Positions 15,449 to 24,600 of a stretch of DNA of 64,000 nt are shown piece by piece. The stretch spans positions 83,336-147,335 of the forward strand of contig NZ_JYLH01000016.1 of assembly GCF_001439685.1 (NCBI RefSeq), given 5' to 3'. The notes beneath the pieces are model-generated. The model worked only from the letters and a program-made list of their open reading frames with translations. It did not search any database and was not told where the DNA came from. This DNA comes from Pseudomonas libanensis (GTDB lineage Bacteria; Pseudomonadota; Gammaproteobacteria; Pseudomonadales; Pseudomonadaceae). The position numbers and the translations under genes are program-made. The first letter of the stretch is position 1. Every line of letters starts with the position of its first letter.

Positions 15449-16315
15449 ATGACCACCCTCACCGTGATCCGCCCCCGCGCCGAAGATGTCGAAGGCCAGC
15501 CGATCCTGCGCCCGCTGCCCTCCCGTGAATGCCGCAGCGTCGGGCCCTTTGTGTTTTTCGACCATATGCTGCCGACCCGCTATGCACCAGGCACGGGCAT
15601 GAATATCCGCCAGCACCCGCATATCGGCCTGTCCACCCTCACCTATCTGTTTGAAGGCGCCTTGCAGCACAAGGATAGCCTCGGCTCGGACCAAGTGGTG
15701 CAGGCCGGCGATGTCAGCTGGATGACCGCAGGTAGTGCAATTGCCCATGTTGAGCGTACCCCCGAAGCGCTCAAGACCAGTGGTTTCAGCCTGCACGGCC
15801 TGCAAGTGTGGCTGGCCTCACCCAAGGACCACGAGACCGGGCCTGGCCACTACAGCCATCACCCGGCGGCGAGCTTGCCGGTGAGCGATAACCTCGGCGT
15901 GCAGGTGCGCTTGATTGCCGGTGATGGTTTTTGCCTCAAATCCCCCGTACCCGTACTGTCACCGACGCTGTATGCCGAGGTACAGATGCAAACCGCCACT
16001 ACCCTGCTGATTCCGGATGAACATGAGGAACGTGCGGTGTATGTGCTGGAGGGTGAGGCGCAGTTGGACGGTGAAGCGCTGGAGGTCAACAGCTTGGTGG
16101 TATTGCCGACTGGGCAGGAGCTGGCCCTGTATGCCGAGACTGATTGCCACCTGATGGTGTTTGGCGGGGCGCCGCTGGATGGGCCACGGCGGATCAACTG
16201 GAATTTTGTGGCGAGCGATCCGGCGGTGATCGAGCAGGCGAGACAGCGTTGGGCGGCTGGGGATTGGCCGACTGTGCCGGGGGAGTCAGAAAGAATCGAG
16301 TTGCCTGTTAGATAG
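15449..16315 (+). CDS. Pirin family bicupin protein
   Basis: A 288-residue pirin. The N-terminal cupin has the metal-binding PHIGLSTLTYLFEGALQHKDSLG block (His, His, His) and the GDVSWMTAGSAIAHVER motif; the C-terminal cupin begins at about residue 180. Bacterial pirins have been linked to quercetin dioxygenase activity and to binding metabolic enzymes, but the role here is unknown. The start MTTLTVIRPRAED at 15449 is preceded by CAGGGATG. OsmC and pirin may be co-expressed stress genes. Confidence 0.88.
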   Translation: MTTLTVIRPRAEDVEGQPILRPLPSRECRSVGPFVFFDHMLPTRYAPGTGMNIRQHPHIGLSTLTYLFEGALQHKDSLGSDQVVQAGDVSWMTAGSAIAHVERTPEALKTSGFSLHGLQVWLASPKDHETGPGHYSHHPAASLPVSDNLGVQVRLIAGDGFCLKSPVPVLSPTLYAEVQMQTATTLLIPDEHEERAVYVLEGEAQLDGEALEVNSLVVLPTGQELALYAETDCHLMVFGGAPLDGPRRINWNFVASDPAVIEQARQRWAAGDWPTVPGESERIELPVR

Positions 16316-16317
16316 CA

Positions 16318-16389
16318 TTCGCGAGCAAGCCCGCTCCCACATTTCGGTCTGTGAACGCAGTCATATGTGGGAGCGGGCTTGCTCGCGAA
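16318..16389. repeat. REPIN-like paired REP element
   Basis: Inverted TTCGCGAGCAAGCCCGCTCC-type arms face each other across about 25 bases between the convergent pirin and dienelactone hydrolase genes. It is the same sub-family as the element behind fabB. Confidence 0.9.
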
Positions 16390-16413
16390 GAGGCCCGAAC
16401 AGGCGCCGAAGCA

Positions 16414-17142
16414 TCAGCCCTTGAACACTTCATCCAACAAGTTATGCATCGACTGGAACGCCCGTGCAGCGGTCTTGGCGTCGTACATCATCTTGCCCGG
16501 CACATTGGCCTCGGGGTCGGTGAAGGAATGCACCGCGCCTCCGTAGCTGAGTAACTGCCAATCCACACCCGCCGCGTTCATTTCATCTTCGAACGCCGGC
16601 AGTTGTTCTTTGGGCACCAACGGATCGCAAGCACCGTGCAAGACCAGCACTGAGCCCTTGATGTTATTCGCATCCGCCGGATTTGGCGTGTCGAGGGTGC
16701 CGTGGAACGAGATCGCCGCCTTGAGCGGCGCCCCAGTACGCGCCAACTCCAGGGAGCAGCAACCGCCGAAGCAGAAACCGAAGGTCGCCAGCTTCGACGT
16801 ATCGACGGCCGCCTCGGTCTGGCCTTGCAGTTGCTCAAGGGCCGCCTGCATGCGTTTGTTCAGCAACGGGCGATCGTTCTTCAACGGCATCATCGCCGCG
16901 CCGGCTTCATCGCCATTCGACGGGCGCACGGTTTGCCCGTACAGGTCGGCGATCAGCACCACGTAGCCCTGGCTGGCCACGCTCTTGGCGATCTCTTCAG
17001 CACCTGCACTCACACCCATCCAGTTCGGTGCCATCAGCAGGCCCGGCAAGGGGCCCTTATGGCTCGCATCGAACGCCAGGCGGCTCTCATAAGACTGGCC
17101 ATCAATCTGATAGACCACGGAACGCACAGTGACTTGGCTCAT
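16414..17142 (-). CDS. Dienelactone hydrolase family protein
   Basis: A 242-residue alpha/beta hydrolase with a cysteine nucleophile: TFGFCFGGCCSLELA carries the GxCxGG elbow, HGACDPLVPKEQ the Asp region and GAVHSFTDPEA the catalytic His. These features define the carboxymethylenebutenolidase-like family; the true substrate is probably not a chloroaromatic intermediate in this context. Two adjacent ATGs exist; the second (17142) sits six bases from GGAG and is preferred. It lies downstream of htpG, separated by a terminator, matching PA1597-PA1596 order. Confidence 0.85.
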   Translation of the reverse strand: MSQVTVRSVVYQIDGQSYESRLAFDASHKGPLPGLLMAPNWMGVSAGAEEIAKSVASQGYVVLIADLYGQTVRPSNGDEAGAAMMPLKNDRPLLNKRMQAALEQLQGQTEAAVDTSKLATFGFCFGGCCSLELARTGAPLKAAISFHGTLDTPNPADANNIKGSVLVLHGACDPLVPKEQLPAFEDEMNAAGVDWQLLSYGGAVHSFTDPEANVPGKMMYDAKTAARAFQSMHNLLDEVFKG

Positions 17143-17173
17143 CATTCTCTCCAGTTGAGGTGCACTAGAACGA

Positions 17174-17197
17174 AAAAACCCGCCGAAGCGGGTTTTT
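17174..17197 (-). terminator. Intrinsic terminator of htpG
   Basis: AAAAACCCGC-CGAA-GCGGGTTTTT, a GC stem with tetraloop and flanking A/T tracts, 11 bases beyond the htpG stop. It is symmetric enough to work in both directions. Confidence 0.85.
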
Positions 17198-17208
17198 CTA
17201 CAACGGTG

Positions 17209-19113
17209 TTAAACCGACAGTTCAACCAACAGCTTGTTCAGTCGGCGCACATAGGCGGCCGGATCTTTGAGGCTGTCGCCAGCGGCCAGGGCCGCCTGGT
17301 CGAAGAGGATGTGCGACAGGTCGCCAAAACGCTCTTCGCTCTGCTCGCCATCGAGTTTCTCGATCAGCGGGTGAGCCGGGTTGAATTCGAAGATCGGCTT
17401 CGAATCCGGCACTTTCTGACCGCTGGCCTCGAGGATCTGGCGCATTTGCATGCCCAGGTCCTGCTCGCCAATGGCCAGGATCGCCGGGGAGTCGGTCAGG
17501 CGATGGGAAACCCGTACTTCACTGACCGCATCCCCCAGGGACGCCTTGATCCGCTCAACCAGGCCTTCTTTGGACTTGGCGACTTCCTCGGCTTCTTTCT
17601 TCTCTTCCTCGGAGTCCAGGTTACCCAGGTCCAGGTCGCCACGGGCGACGTCGACGAAGGATTTGCCGTCGAACTCGGTGAGGTAGCTCATCAGCCACTC
17701 ATCGATACGGTCGGTCAGCAGCAGCACTTCGATGCCTTTCTTGCGGAAGACTTCCAGGTGCGGGCTATCCTTGACGGCTTCGTACTTCTCGCCGGTCAGG
17801 TAGTAGATCTTGTCCTGACCTTCCTTGGCACGGGCCAGGTATTCGGCCAGTGACACGACCTGCTCTGCATCGCTGCCTTGAGTCGAGGCGAAACGCAGCA
17901 AGCCGGCGATTTTTTCCTTGTTGGCGAAGTCTTCCGCCGGGCCTTCCTTCATCACCTGACCGAAGTTCTTCCAGAAGCTCTTGTATTGCTCAGGTTCGTT
18001 CTTCGCCAGTTTTTCCAGCATGTCGAGCACACGCTTGGTCAGCGCCGACTTCATGGAATCGATGATCGGGTCTTTCTGCAGGATTTCCCGCGACACGTTC
18101 AACGACAAGTCGTTGGAGTCGACCACACCTTTGATAAAGCGCAGGTACAGCGGCAGGAAGGATTCGGCCTGGTCCATCACGAACACGCGCTGCACATACA
18201 GCTTCAGGCCTTTGGGCGCTTCACGCTGGTACAGGTCGAACGGAGCACGAGCCGGCACGTAGAGCAACGAGCTGTATTCCAGCTTGCCTTCGACCTTGTT
18301 GTGGCTCCAGCTCAGCGGGTTTTCGTAGTCGTGACCGATGTGCTTGTAGAACTCCTGGTATTCCTCGTCCTTGATCTCGGTACGCGGACGGGTCCACAGG
18401 GCGCTGGCACGGTTGACGGTTTCCCATTCCTCGGCCGGCTTCTCTTCGCCTTCGGCAGCGGTCTGCTCCTTGGGCAACTCAATCGGCAACGCGATGTGGT
18501 CGGAGTATTTCTTGATGATGTTGCGCAGGCGCCAGCCATCGGCGAATTCGTCTTCACCGGATTTCAGGTGCAGCACGATGCGGGTACCGCGGTCAGCCTT
18601 ATCAATGGTGGCGATTTCGAACTCGCCCTCACCTTTGGAAGCCCAGTGCACGCCTTCGCTGGCGTCGAGCCCGGCACGGCGGCTGAACACTTCAACCTTG
18701 TCGGCAACGATGAAGGCCGAGTAGAAGCCCACGCCGAACTGGCCGATCAGGTGCGAATCTTTTTTCTGGTCGCCCGAGAGGTTCTTCATGAAATCCGCAG
18801 TGCCGGATTTGGCGATGGTACCCAGGTGGGTAACCGCCTCTTCACGGCTCATGCCGATACCGTTGTCTTCGAGGGTGACGGTCTTGGCGTCTTTGTCGTA
18901 GCTCACGCGGATTTTCAGTTCCGCGCCACCTTCCAGCAACTCCGGCTTGGATAGGGCTTCGAAACGTAATTTGTCGACAGCGTCAGAGGCGTTCGAGATC
19001 AATTCGCGAAGGAAGATTTCCTTGTTGGAATACAGCGAATGGATCATGAGGTGCAGCAGCTGCTTCACCTCGGTCTGGAAGCCCAGGGTTTCCTTTTGAG
19101 TTTCCACACTCAT
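17209..19113 (-). CDS. htpG: Molecular chaperone HtpG (Hsp90)
   Basis: A 634-residue cytosolic Hsp90. The N-terminal GHKL ATPase domain has LISNASDAVDKLR, EDNGIGMSREEA, GQFGVGFYSAF and GTRIVLHLK; the middle domain carries the catalytic Arg region LNVSREILQ; the C-terminal dimerisation domain ends the protein. The start MSVETQKETLGFQTEV (19113) is that of the P. aeruginosa protein; a second ATG at 19119 is closer to GGAGTTTG and could also be used. Length matches P. aeruginosa HtpG. It is separated from DLH by a terminator. Confidence 0.96.
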   Translation of the reverse strand: MSVETQKETLGFQTEVKQLLHLMIHSLYSNKEIFLRELISNASDAVDKLRFEALSKPELLEGGAELKIRVSYDKDAKTVTLEDNGIGMSREEAVTHLGTIAKSGTADFMKNLSGDQKKDSHLIGQFGVGFYSAFIVADKVEVFSRRAGLDASEGVHWASKGEGEFEIATIDKADRGTRIVLHLKSGEDEFADGWRLRNIIKKYSDHIALPIELPKEQTAAEGEEKPAEEWETVNRASALWTRPRTEIKDEEYQEFYKHIGHDYENPLSWSHNKVEGKLEYSSLLYVPARAPFDLYQREAPKGLKLYVQRVFVMDQAESFLPLYLRFIKGVVDSNDLSLNVSREILQKDPIIDSMKSALTKRVLDMLEKLAKNEPEQYKSFWKNFGQVMKEGPAEDFANKEKIAGLLRFASTQGSDAEQVVSLAEYLARAKEGQDKIYYLTGEKYEAVKDSPHLEVFRKKGIEVLLLTDRIDEWLMSYLTEFDGKSFVDVARGDLDLGNLDSEEEKKEAEEVAKSKEGLVERIKASLGDAVSEVRVSHRLTDSPAILAIGEQDLGMQMRQILEASGQKVPDSKPIFEFNPAHPLIEKLDGEQSEERFGDLSHILFDQAALAAGDSLKDPAAYVRRLNKLLVELSV

Positions 19114-19202
19114 GGTCATCAAACTCCAATTGGATGGCAATGGCCGCGCCCTTGAGGGTTGGCGGCGGGTTGTCATCAAAGTTGGGGGCTAAGACCAGGA
19201 TT

Positions 19203-19655
19203 TCAAGGGCGGGCCAGATCCTCAATCTTGAAATGTGCACGGGCGGTGGCAATCGGTTCGGCCGGGGTGCTCTGCCAGGCGGTGATCGCCACATTCGCCA
19301 CACGGCGACCCTGGCGCCATACCTGGCATTTGGCGTAAGTGTCGCGAAACTGGCCGGCGCGCAGGTAATCCAGGGAGAAGTCGATAATCTTCGGCAGGCT
19401 CGCAGCGCCGGTAGACACCAGCAGATGCATCGCCGCCGACAGCTCCATAAAGCCGGCGATCACCCCGCCATGCAACGCCGGCAATATCGGGTTACCAATA
19501 TTGTCTTTGCTGGCCGGCAGGCGAAACAGCAGCTCATCCCCCAACCGGGTGCATTCGACACCGATCAGCTTGGCATAGGGCACCAAGTCCAGAAGTACGT
19601 CGTAATTGCCGCGAGCGAGGGCCTGCTCCAGGCGGGTCTTGAACCGATGGGTCAT
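19203..19655 (-). CDS. PaaI-type hotdog thioesterase 1 (tandem pair)
   Basis: A 150-residue hotdog protein. ILPALHGGVIAGFMELSAAMHLL is the HGG-containing helix motif of PaaI-type acyl-CoA thioesterases, and IDFSLDYLRAGQFRDTYAKCQVWRQGRRVANV forms the conserved strands. It overlaps the stop of the neighbouring thioesterase gene by four bases, so the pair is coupled. The two are diverged, suggesting a heteromeric or dual-specificity hotdog system. Substrates unknown. Confidence 0.78.
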   Translation of the reverse strand: MTHRFKTRLEQALARGNYDVLLDLVPYAKLIGVECTRLGDELLFRLPASKDNIGNPILPALHGGVIAGFMELSAAMHLLVSTGAASLPKIIDFSLDYLRAGQFRDTYAKCQVWRQGRRVANVAITAWQSTPAEPIATARAHFKIEDLARP

Positions 19656-20128
19656 GCCTGCTCTCCCCTGACCGTGCTGCCCAGCCCCTGCGTGCCTTTG
19701 AGGCGCTTGCCCATGCGCATGAACGTGCCCACCACGTGGGCGATGGGCTGTTGCGGATCGTCCTGATAGGCCACCCCCCGGGTAAAGATCACATCAGTGG
19801 TGACCCGGTAGCATTGGGCAAAGCCATAGACCGGTTTATGGGGCTGGGCGGGGTGCATGTAATCGATGCGCAGGTCCAGGGTCGGGCACACCTCGAATTC
19901 GGCTAATACGCACAGGGTGGCCATGCCGCAGGCCGTGTCCATCAAGGAAGTCAGCGCGCCACCATGGATCACTCCGGTCAGGGGATCACCGACGATATGC
20001 GGGCCGTAAGGCAGCACGAGGGTCATGCCCTCCTCACTGGCCGCATGCACGGCAACACCCAGCACCTGGCAGTGGCGCAGCGCCGAAACAAAGCGTGCGG
20101 CACGCTCTAACAAGGGGTTTTCGGTCAT
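19652..20128 (-). CDS. PaaI-type hotdog thioesterase 2 (tandem pair)
   Basis: A 158-residue hotdog protein with PLTGVIHGGALTSLMDTACGMA, in which HGG is followed by the catalytic Asp (in place of Glu) typical of PaaI-like enzymes, then LDLRIDYMHPAQPHKPVYGFAQCYRVTTDVIFTRG. It is first in the two-gene unit and its TGA overlaps the start of the second copy. It likely hydrolyses acyl- or aryl-CoA. No specific pathway can be assigned from the neighbours. Confidence 0.78.
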   Translation of the reverse strand: MTENPLLERAARFVSALRHCQVLGVAVHAASEEGMTLVLPYGPHIVGDPLTGVIHGGALTSLMDTACGMATLCVLAEFEVCPTLDLRIDYMHPAQPHKPVYGFAQCYRVTTDVIFTRGVAYQDDPQQPIAHVVGTFMRMGKRLKGTQGLGSTVRGEQA

Positions 20129-20285
20129 TGGTTTTAGACTCTTATTAGTGTGAATCCGGCGGACTAAAAACGCCGAAAAAAGTTTCTGTGCGAAAACGTA
20201 TATATATCTGTGGGATAAAAGGAACTAATGCTGGCCCATTAGGCTCGAAAGGCCAGTAGATATCTTCAATAAGGAGAAACACCCC

Positions 20286-20543
20286 ATGCGCAAGACATTA
20301 GCTATTTCCATGATGCTGGCCGCTGCCCTCGGCCTGGCTGCCTGCGACAAGAAATCCGAAGACAAAGCCCAAGACGCTGCTGCCCATAAAGAGCAAGCTC
20401 AGCAAGACATGGCTAAAGCACAGGATAAAGTGAACGACGCTGCGAAAGAAAACGCCGATGCTGCCAAAGCTCAGGCTGAAGCTAACGAAGCTGCCACAAA
20501 AGAAGCTGCACCTGCAACGCAGGCACCAGAACCAACCAAGTAA
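20286..20543 (+). CDS. Small Ala/Lys/Gln-rich lipoprotein
   Basis: An 85-residue protein with a lipoprotein signal peptide (MRKTLAISMMLAAALGLAAC; lipobox LAAC, Cys20). The mature part is a highly charged, Ala-rich helix-former (AQDAAAHKEQAQQDMAKAQDKVNDAAKEN) with a Pro/Ala-rich tail. It resembles small outer-membrane or periplasmic coiled lipoproteins often induced by envelope or osmotic stress. AAGGAGAAACACC gives a strong ribosome binding site, and a good terminator follows, so the gene is monocistronic. The function is not known. Confidence 0.8.
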   Translation: MRKTLAISMMLAAALGLAACDKKSEDKAQDAAAHKEQAQQDMAKAQDKVNDAAKENADAAKAQAEANEAATKEAAPATQAPEPTK

Positions 20544-20569
20544 GATAGCTTGGTCTGATTCCGCAAAAG

Positions 20570-20600
20570 AAAGCCCGCTTTAGATAGCGGGCTTTTTTTT
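20570..20600 (+). terminator. Terminator of the small lipoprotein gene
   Basis: AGCCCGCT-TTAGAT-AGCGGGCT followed by eight T; the A-run on the other side lets it serve the opposite strand too. Confidence 0.9.
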
Positions 20601-20632
20601 GCCTGCGTATTTTGCACAGGCCCCAGGCGCAA

Positions 20633-21373
20633 TCAGAGTGCGGCCTCTTTGACCGACTCCGGCGCAGACATATCGGTCGGGGTATAGACCATCACTTGCA
20701 GCACCGCGGAATGAAACTCCCGGTGATAGAGCACCAAGACTACCCCGCTGCTCATCAACATGAACAGCCAAGGGCTGACAAACCAGGCCAGCATGGTCAT
20801 GCCGAAATAATAAGAACGCAGCCCAAGGTTGAATTGGTTGGCCGCCATGGAAATCACCCGTGCCGCCCGGGACGCGAACGCTTTGCGCTCCTGTTCCGAG
20901 ACTTGTCGCTCACCGATCATCGGCGCCGACCCCACCAGCACCGCCGCAAAGTTGTACTGGCGCATGCACCAGCTGAAGGTAAAAAACGCATAGACAAATA
21001 CCAGTGCCAGACAAAGCAATTTGATCTCCGACATCCCACGGGATGCCTGCTGCACTATGGGAATGTCCGCCAGCAACGACACCGCCCGTTCGGAAGCGCC
21101 GAGCACAGTGAGAATACCGGCGAGGATGATCAAGGTGCTGGAGGCAAAGAACGAGGCATTGCGTTCCAGGTTGCCGATCACGCTGGCGTCGGCGATGCGG
21201 TTATCGCGCAATAGCATACGGCGCATCCAGTCTTCGCGGTACAGATGCAGCACGCTGGCCAGACACGCGGTGTCACGGGCTTTCCAAGTGGCGTAACGGG
21301 TATAGCCGCCCCAGCAGATCACAAACCAGAGTGCGGCGAGCAGGTGGATTTGGTTGGTTTCAACGAATGACAT
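20633..21373 (-). CDS. DUF599 membrane protein
   Basis: A 246-residue protein with about four hydrophobic segments (residues 8-24, 73-95, 113-134 and 190-213). Family landmarks are LREDWMRRML-like and QYNFAAVLVGSAP, MAANQFNLGLRSYYFGM, which characterise DUF599 proteins, integral membrane proteins of unknown function found in proteobacteria and plants. The gene is convergent with the lipoprotein gene and divergent from the large effector-like gene. In P. aeruginosa a gene of this type lies next to braB; here about 4 kb is inserted between them. Confidence 0.8.
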   Translation of the reverse strand: MSFVETNQIHLLAALWFVICWGGYTRYATWKARDTACLASVLHLYREDWMRRMLLRDNRIADASVIGNLERNASFFASSTLIILAGILTVLGASERAVSLLADIPIVQQASRGMSEIKLLCLALVFVYAFFTFSWCMRQYNFAAVLVGSAPMIGERQVSEQERKAFASRAARVISMAANQFNLGLRSYYFGMTMLAWFVSPWLFMLMSSGVVLVLYHREFHSAVLQVMVYTPTDMSAPESVKEAAL

Positions 21374-21567
21374 GCGGGTCCTTCTAAAATGTGAGCCCGT
21401 GAATCCAATGGGATCACCAGCGAGCGTACGACCGCGGCACCCAATCCACCGTCAACACAACAGGGACTGCGGTGTCCTGAAAAATCTGGAACAAATATCA
21501 AAAACACGGCCGCACTGCCTGTTCTTTATGAAAAATTCTGTTTCGCAATGTACATAAGTTCGGCCTG

Positions 21568-21596
21568 GGAACCAGCAGGACGCCGTTAATCACTTA
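21568..21596 (+). promoter_or_regulatory. Near-consensus hrp box (HrpL/RspL-type promoter)
   Basis: GGAACC (21568-21573), a 16-base spacer and TCACTTA (21590-21596) match the hrp-box consensus GGAACC-N15/16-CCACNNA at all but one fixed position. It lies about 75 bases upstream of the large effector-like gene on the same strand, a normal distance for an HrpL-dependent effector promoter. The surrounding 300 bases are AT-richer than neighbouring intergenic DNA and show no other gene. Confidence 0.55.
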
Positions 21597-21671
21597 GTTG
21601 AGCCCTGGGGCACGAAGCCCTGGTCATTCATTCTCAAACAGAAGGACCTGCTATCTATCCACAGGACTTCA

Positions 21672-24600
21672 ATGCGCTCAACGTCTCTCTCTCCCCGCCA
21701 AACGCCTTCGCCACAGGAGGTCCAACTGTCCGTCAGTACAGCCTCTGAATCGACGACGCCTTTATCGAGTAACGATCAGCCCAGACCGCTCGGATCAGAC
21801 TCGGATGATCGAATAAAACTCAAAGTCGGTGGCATAACGCCGGTCGTTGCCGATAGGACTGGGCCAAACGCAGCCGCCCCGCAGCTCCAATTGATTGAGC
21901 AGCATCAGACGTACAACCAGAAAATTACTGATTTGCTCAGTCACCAGATGACGCTCCAACGTTTTATCCAGGCTCAGTTGAAAAAAACCTTTCCCCAGCT
22001 CAAGTCAATCGATCCCAACATCATCCTCGTCAACACCTATCGACAGCAGCCGCCGGCAGAGCCTGTGTTGATTTCCACGCAAACCTTATCAGAGGCATTA
22101 CTCCACAAGGTCGTGCAAGTCTACAGAGACGCCATCACCGGCACACCGAATGCTGAAGAACACGGTGCAGATACGCAAACCGACTTTTACATTAACGGAC
22201 CTGCAGGTGATGCCCAAACCAAGCTGGAACATCAGGGTTCCCTGCTGACCCTTGCCAAAAATATCGCAACCCGCTTTCCCGAGGCGTTGAGTAGCTACTG
22301 GAACAGACCTCCCGAAGGCTCCTTCAAGCAGCCATCACGCCTCGCACAATTATCCGCCCTGCACCGGCAAATGCTCTCCACCGAGGCAGCACTACGGTTT
22401 GAAGACGGAACTCTCAGCGAGACTGGCAAAAAGCTGATCGACACCGCCTTTCAGTACCCGACACTTGAAGCACGCGAACGCGAACTTCCCGCTGGGGATC
22501 GTCCCGGGGTGTATCCCATCCGGGTAGATGACAACTCCCCCAACGGAGCCCTTTTAGCCGGTTGCTTTCTTATCACCCGCAGTGACGGGTCGTCGGCCGA
22601 GGCGCCTTACACCGCCAGTGACACCAGGAGTATCGGGCTGGATGACACCACTGGGCCTGTAGTGCTTTATACGCCCGGAGAAGGTTTTGAGGAGTTTGCG
22701 AGCCCTGGCGACGCCCGCGAAGCACTGATGCAGAGGATCAATAACGATGACGAGAAGGCCACCCAATTACTCAAAAGTTTGCCGCTGTCGGTAGAGCACA
22801 GTCGCGACTCTGAATGGGGAGATGACTTGCTGCTGGGGTTCGCCCCCGTCTCCGGCGACGTTGTGGCGCAGACCTTTCCCCAGTTGCTGCGGCGCCAGGC
22901 AGACGAGGTCAATGAAACCATGCAGTCCGGCTTCGCCGAAGCGCAAGCCGAAACCGGATCCTCTCGCACACCCGCGCTGCTTTCTGCCGAAACTGCCGCA
23001 GCCGTCGATGATGCCGCGGATCTTTCACTGCATTTCGATGGCAGTAATGCCCTGCTCGCACGCAATGAACAACTGCACAACAAACTACAGCCGCAATGGC
23101 TCAAAGAACTGCCCCCCGAACAGGAAACGAATTATCGGAAACTGGAGGAAGCGGAACACGAAAGTCTCATGCACTTGCAGCCATTATTGAAAAACATCCC
23201 TCCCCTGGATATTTTCGCCAAACAATTGCTGGCCCAGGCGCTGAAAGCCAAACTGCAGGACCGCTACCCGAATGAGGAAATAAATCCCGACAACGTGATG
23301 GTTCAGATAATTACACAGCAGTCGGGGAATATCGGTCTTTCAGGCGTCCATAATGCCCACAAGCAGCAGGTCGACACCAAGTCGCTGACCGAGCTGGCCC
23401 TTATGAACACAGCGCCATGGACTGAAAACTCGCCGACAAGCACCTGGACCGCTCACGTGGTCGGCGCCAATGGAAACTACCTGCTGACATTGGATAAGCC
23501 GTTCCTTGAGGAACTGATCAGTCAAACCGATGTGGGCGGCCGATACCTTAATCTACTGGATGACAAACTCAGCCCCACCGCCACTTCCGACGAAGCCAGG
23601 GCGCTACCCAACGCCTGTAAAGACCTTCAAAAAGCAAGGATGGCCAAGGACGCGTTCATCACCAGCCTGGATCCCGACGCCTACCTGAACAAGCAAAAAA
23701 TCGCCGAACAGTGGATCAAAGCGACACTTGAGCATGACGACGCAACAACATGGCCAATCGTAAATGGTGCATCCATTGTCTCGCACAGCGTGGCCGTGAA
23801 CGGCAAACCCATCCAGGGCATGCTGGTCATCAAACCGACCAACCATCCTTCCCTTGTCCTGTACAGCCCGGATGCTCCCGACGGACGCCCGTTCAGAGAA
23901 ATTGTGGACGAGGATCAACTCAACAAGCTGCTGGACACCCCCCAGTGGAAGACCTACATGGACCAGCGGGAATCACCTGTTGATAGGTATGGTATTCACG
24001 ACGACCTGTTTTTGCCTGGAATCAGCAGATGGCTTAAGACATTCGCGGCCGATCATGAAGCGGGCATCAGGCTAAAGCCAATCAAAGGGGGCATCAGTGA
24101 CAGCCTTTACATGCAGGAGCTAGGGTTGCTCAGAGGAAAAGCCTTGGTTCGGATGACAACCAGCGCCGAGGTTTCGGCCCGATCCACAGTCAACAAACTA
24201 ATGTTCGCCACAGATATGGCCCAACTGGTGCTGAGCCCCACCCCGGTCAGCGCTGGTACATCAGCCATCAACAGGCTCTCCAAGGCTGCGTTAAGGGAAT
24301 TGCGTGCACCCGGACGAAGCCTGCCCAGGCTCCTCACCCAACCGGGGCGATGGGGTGCGGTGTATAACGACTTCGCCATGGCTGCGTCGGGTGTTCCTTT
24401 ACTCAAAAGGGCCCCGTTGCGCCCGGTGTTCAAAGCCCCTGCGGGTACGTCGATATCCGCGGGCCGCCCCTCAAGCATCCCTGCCCAGTTGCCAAACCCG
24501 GCCCATCCTGTACAGACGTTGAACCGAGGGGATCTAGCCGCTCATGCACTGGATAATCACCTATTGGTCGGAAAACCGCTCAGCGCCACCGGGCCACAGC

